Assembly (NCBI GenBank): GCA_964432875.1
Contig: CAYSPJ010000118.1
Location: 1-15,254 of the forward strand
DNA: 15,254 bases
Reading direction: 5' to 3'
DNA from: JACJYE01 sp964432875
Lineage (GTDB): Bacteria > Bacteroidota > Bacteroidia > Chitinophagales > Saprospiraceae
The stretch's first letter is position 1. Each line of letters opens with the position of its first letter. Below, in pieces: positions 13,552 through 15,254 of the stretch. Below the pieces are notes generated by a model that made no database searches, was not told where the DNA came from, and was given only the letters and a program-made list of their open reading frames with translations. A program made the translations under genes and the position numbers.

Positions 13552-15254
13552 TTACCTCAATAAAGTCACCTCCCCTTTTACGATTTCCTTAAAGCCATCT
13601 ACAAATTCCACTTCGGCGTAAAAAACATAAACGCCGGGCCCCATCGGCTCACCCCGGAAGGTGCCGTCCCAACCCAGGGTTTCCTGGTTGGGCTGCAGCG
13701 GGCCAGCCTCGAAGAGCTGGTTGCCCCAGCGGTCAAAAATGCGGAAGATTGAAATCTGCTGCACTTGAGGGCCGGCAAAGAGGGTGAAATAATCGTTGCG
13801 CCCATCATCGTTGGGACTGAATACGTTAGGCGCAAAGATGCTACGCGTTTTGTCCACTAAGATGCTAATCTGATCTGTAGCGCTGCAACCAGCAGAATCT
13901 CTTGCCACCAAGGTGTATATCGTCGTTTCGGAGGGGCGGGCATAGGGGGTCAGCAAGGCCGGGTCGGACAAGCTGCCGGTAGGTGACCATTCGAAAGATG
14001 CGATGACAAAATTGGACTGGGGCTGCAAGCGGATGCTGTCGCCCAATTTGATGGTTTGGTCTATGCCAAGTTCGAGCGAAAGGGCCGGCGCAGCCGGTAT
14101 AGCGATGGAGAGCTGAGCCTGGCAGTCGTTTACGTCCTGGATGATGAGCTGGTAGCTGCCGGCAGCCAGGCCGGGTACTGCAAATGGAAGGTTGCCGAGA
14201 CTTTGGAAGAACTGCCCATCAAGCGAATACTCATAAGGCAGCGCCCCGCCTTCCAAGCTTTCGATCAGGATGTTGCCGCTGTTTTCATTAAAGCAGTTTG
14301 GGGCTTGCCCGCTCGCCTTCACCGCGATGGGCGGGGGGGCAGTCAGGGTTGCGGTAGCCTGGCTGGTACAGCCGGCACCATCGGTGGCCGTTACAGCATA
14401 AGTGCCGGGGGGCAGGTTGCTCAATGCCGCGCTCGTAGCCCCCGTATTCCACTGGAAAGCTAGTGGTGGGATGCCTCCGGCTGCCGTTGCCAGTACCCCA
14501 CCATCAGCACTATCGGCACAACTGACGCCAAATCCGCCGTAGTTCGTACTTGCCGCGGCTGTTGCCGCCAGTTCGCTGACGCTCACTGTAGCGCCCGGGC
14601 CAATCTCCACCGGGCAAAGGCTGCCGATGGCAGTCAGGAGCGCAATCTCATAAGTGGTGGTCACGGTGGGCGATACCAGGAATGTATGCCCGTCGCTCAC
14701 ATTGAGGAAAGAACGGCCGTCGGAAAGCTCGACATTGAAGGCGGCGGCGCCTTCCAGGCGCAAGGTCAATTCTACCGTTTGCCCAGGGCAGATGGCTGTC
14801 CCGCCTTCGATAGTGCCGCTTATTTTTTCCAGGAACATCAAGGCTATCTGTATGGTGCTGTCACATCCGTTGACGCTGCCGCCTGGGATAATCTCTGTGC
14901 CGCTTGGGTTAGCCTCGTCATAGCGTTGCCCATTGATGATGAGGGATTCGCCATTGCATAGGGTAGCATTGACTGCTCCTATCGCCGCAGGGAAAAAGCT
15001 GAGGTTTACTACAATGATGGAATCACAACCATTGCTACTGCCGCCAGGGATGACGGCCGAGCCGCTGGGGTTGGCCTCATTAAATACTACACCATTAATA
15101 GTGATAGACGCTCCGAGGCACAATTGCTGCGACAGGAAGGCCGTATCAATAGGTAGCAGTATGGTCTCTGTAATCACCAGGCTATCACAGCCAAAGCTGT
15201 TTTGCAGCACGAGAGTATCGGTACCCACCTGAGCCGGGTCGCAGCTTTGGGCGG
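13552..15254 (-). CDS. Secreted T9SS type B protein with SprB-like repeats (5' end outside window)
   Basis: The C-terminal part of a large cell-surface or secreted protein; the frame stays open to the right edge, so the start is missing. Residues are counted from the codon at 15226-15228. A CDS-rich segment (1-30) precedes two tandem 54-residue units. Two SprB-type repeats follow (about 230-296 with GGIPPLAFQWNTGAT..PPGTYAVTATDGAGC, and 305-378), then a PKD-like domain (388-458). The end is a gliding motility-associated type B sorting domain (464-558: FAPNVFSPNDDGRNDYF..FDRWGNQLFE..WDGTFRGEPMGPGVYVFY). The last domain is the signal for export through the type IX secretion system across the outer membrane. 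The repeats suggest an adhesin or gliding-type surface filament. Domain calls are firm; ligand unknown. Confidence 0.94.
   Translation of the reverse strand, partial: AQSCDPAQVGTDTLVLQNSFGCDSLVITETILLPIDTAFLSQQLCLGASITINGVVFNEANPSGSAVIPGGSSNGCDSIIVVNLSFFPAAIGAVNATLCNGESLIINGQRYDEANPSGTEIIPGGSVNGCDSTIQIALMFLEKISGTIEGGTAICPGQTVELTLRLEGAAAFNVELSDGRSFLNVSDGHTFLVSPTVTTTYEIALLTAIGSLCPVEIGPGATVSVSELAATAAASTNYGGFGVSCADSADGGVLATAAGGIPPLAFQWNTGATSAALSNLPPGTYAVTATDGAGCTSQATATLTAPPPIAVKASGQAPNCFNENSGNILIESLEGGALPYEYSLDGQFFQSLGNLPFAVPGLAAGSYQLIIQDVNDCQAQLSIAIPAAPALSLELGIDQTIKLGDSIRLQPQSNFVIASFEWSPTGSLSDPALLTPYARPSETTIYTLVARDSAGCSATDQISILVDKTRSIFAPNVFSPNDDGRNDYFTLFAGPQVQQISIFRIFDRWGNQLFEAGPLQPNQETLGWDGTFRGEPMGPGVYVFYAEVEFVDGFKEIVKGEVTLLR
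14797..15120 (-). repeat. Two tandem 54-residue coding repeats in the T9SS protein
   Basis: Two consecutive 162-nt units encode copies that run from one Cys to the next (residues 37-90 and 91-144, counted from the codon at 15226-15228). Each carries a C..G.S..ING..(F/Y).EANPSG...IPGGS.NGCDS pattern. The DNA copies have diverged, so this is not a fresh duplication. The partial unit before them (QNSFGCDSLVI) suggests that more copies lie beyond the right edge. Confidence 0.75.

Overview
The window looks like a chromosomal segment from a member of the Bacteroidota, most likely the Saprospiraceae or a close relative. The reasons are: a type IX secretion (type B) C-terminal sorting domain with SprB-type repeats; a Bacteroidota-type Crp-like regulator; a 2TM-domain protein; -7 promoter elements of the TAnnTTTG type; A-rich leaders in place of clear Shine-Dalgarno sequences; and several protein families that I know only from this phylum. 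I see no tRNA, rRNA, CRISPR array, insertion sequence or phage gene.

Layout. The first 9 kb is a co-directional block read on the minus strand. From right to left it runs: a TerB-like protein (8948-8565), a lipoprotein (8578-7520), a 780-residue exported protein (7566-5224), a 2TM protein (5213-4794), a 105-residue orphan (4762-4445), a PhnP-like metallo-beta-lactamase-fold hydrolase (4438-3614) and a membrane-anchored glutathione peroxidase homologue (3563-2985). These seven genes overlap or are 50 nt apart or less, so they may be one transcript. They are followed by a perfect 14-bp hairpin (2922-2965). A 389-nt gap with a clean TATCTTTG promoter element then precedes dnaX (2595-847), and a Crp-family regulator (691-2) follows dnaX.

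The plus-strand block starts at 9100 with a 49-residue single-pass membrane protein. Next come a sodium:solute symporter (9333-11057), a polytopic membrane protein that overlaps the symporter by ATGA (11054-12445), and a sulfotransferase-like protein with its own probable promoter (12521-13354). A 136-bp set of nested inverted repeats lies between this block and a convergent gene. That gene is the 3' part of a large secreted T9SS protein (minus strand, 15254-13552) and runs off the right edge.

The most interesting signals are: (1) an A9 run in dnaX at the junction of the ATPase part and the tau-specific tail, with both shifted frames closing within a few codons, as expected for a gamma/tau slippage site; (2) the tiny membrane protein just before a symporter that carries a coiled-coil insert, which may be an accessory subunit; (3) the overlapping lipoprotein/exported-protein pair of unknown function; (4) the palindromic element at 13388-13523.
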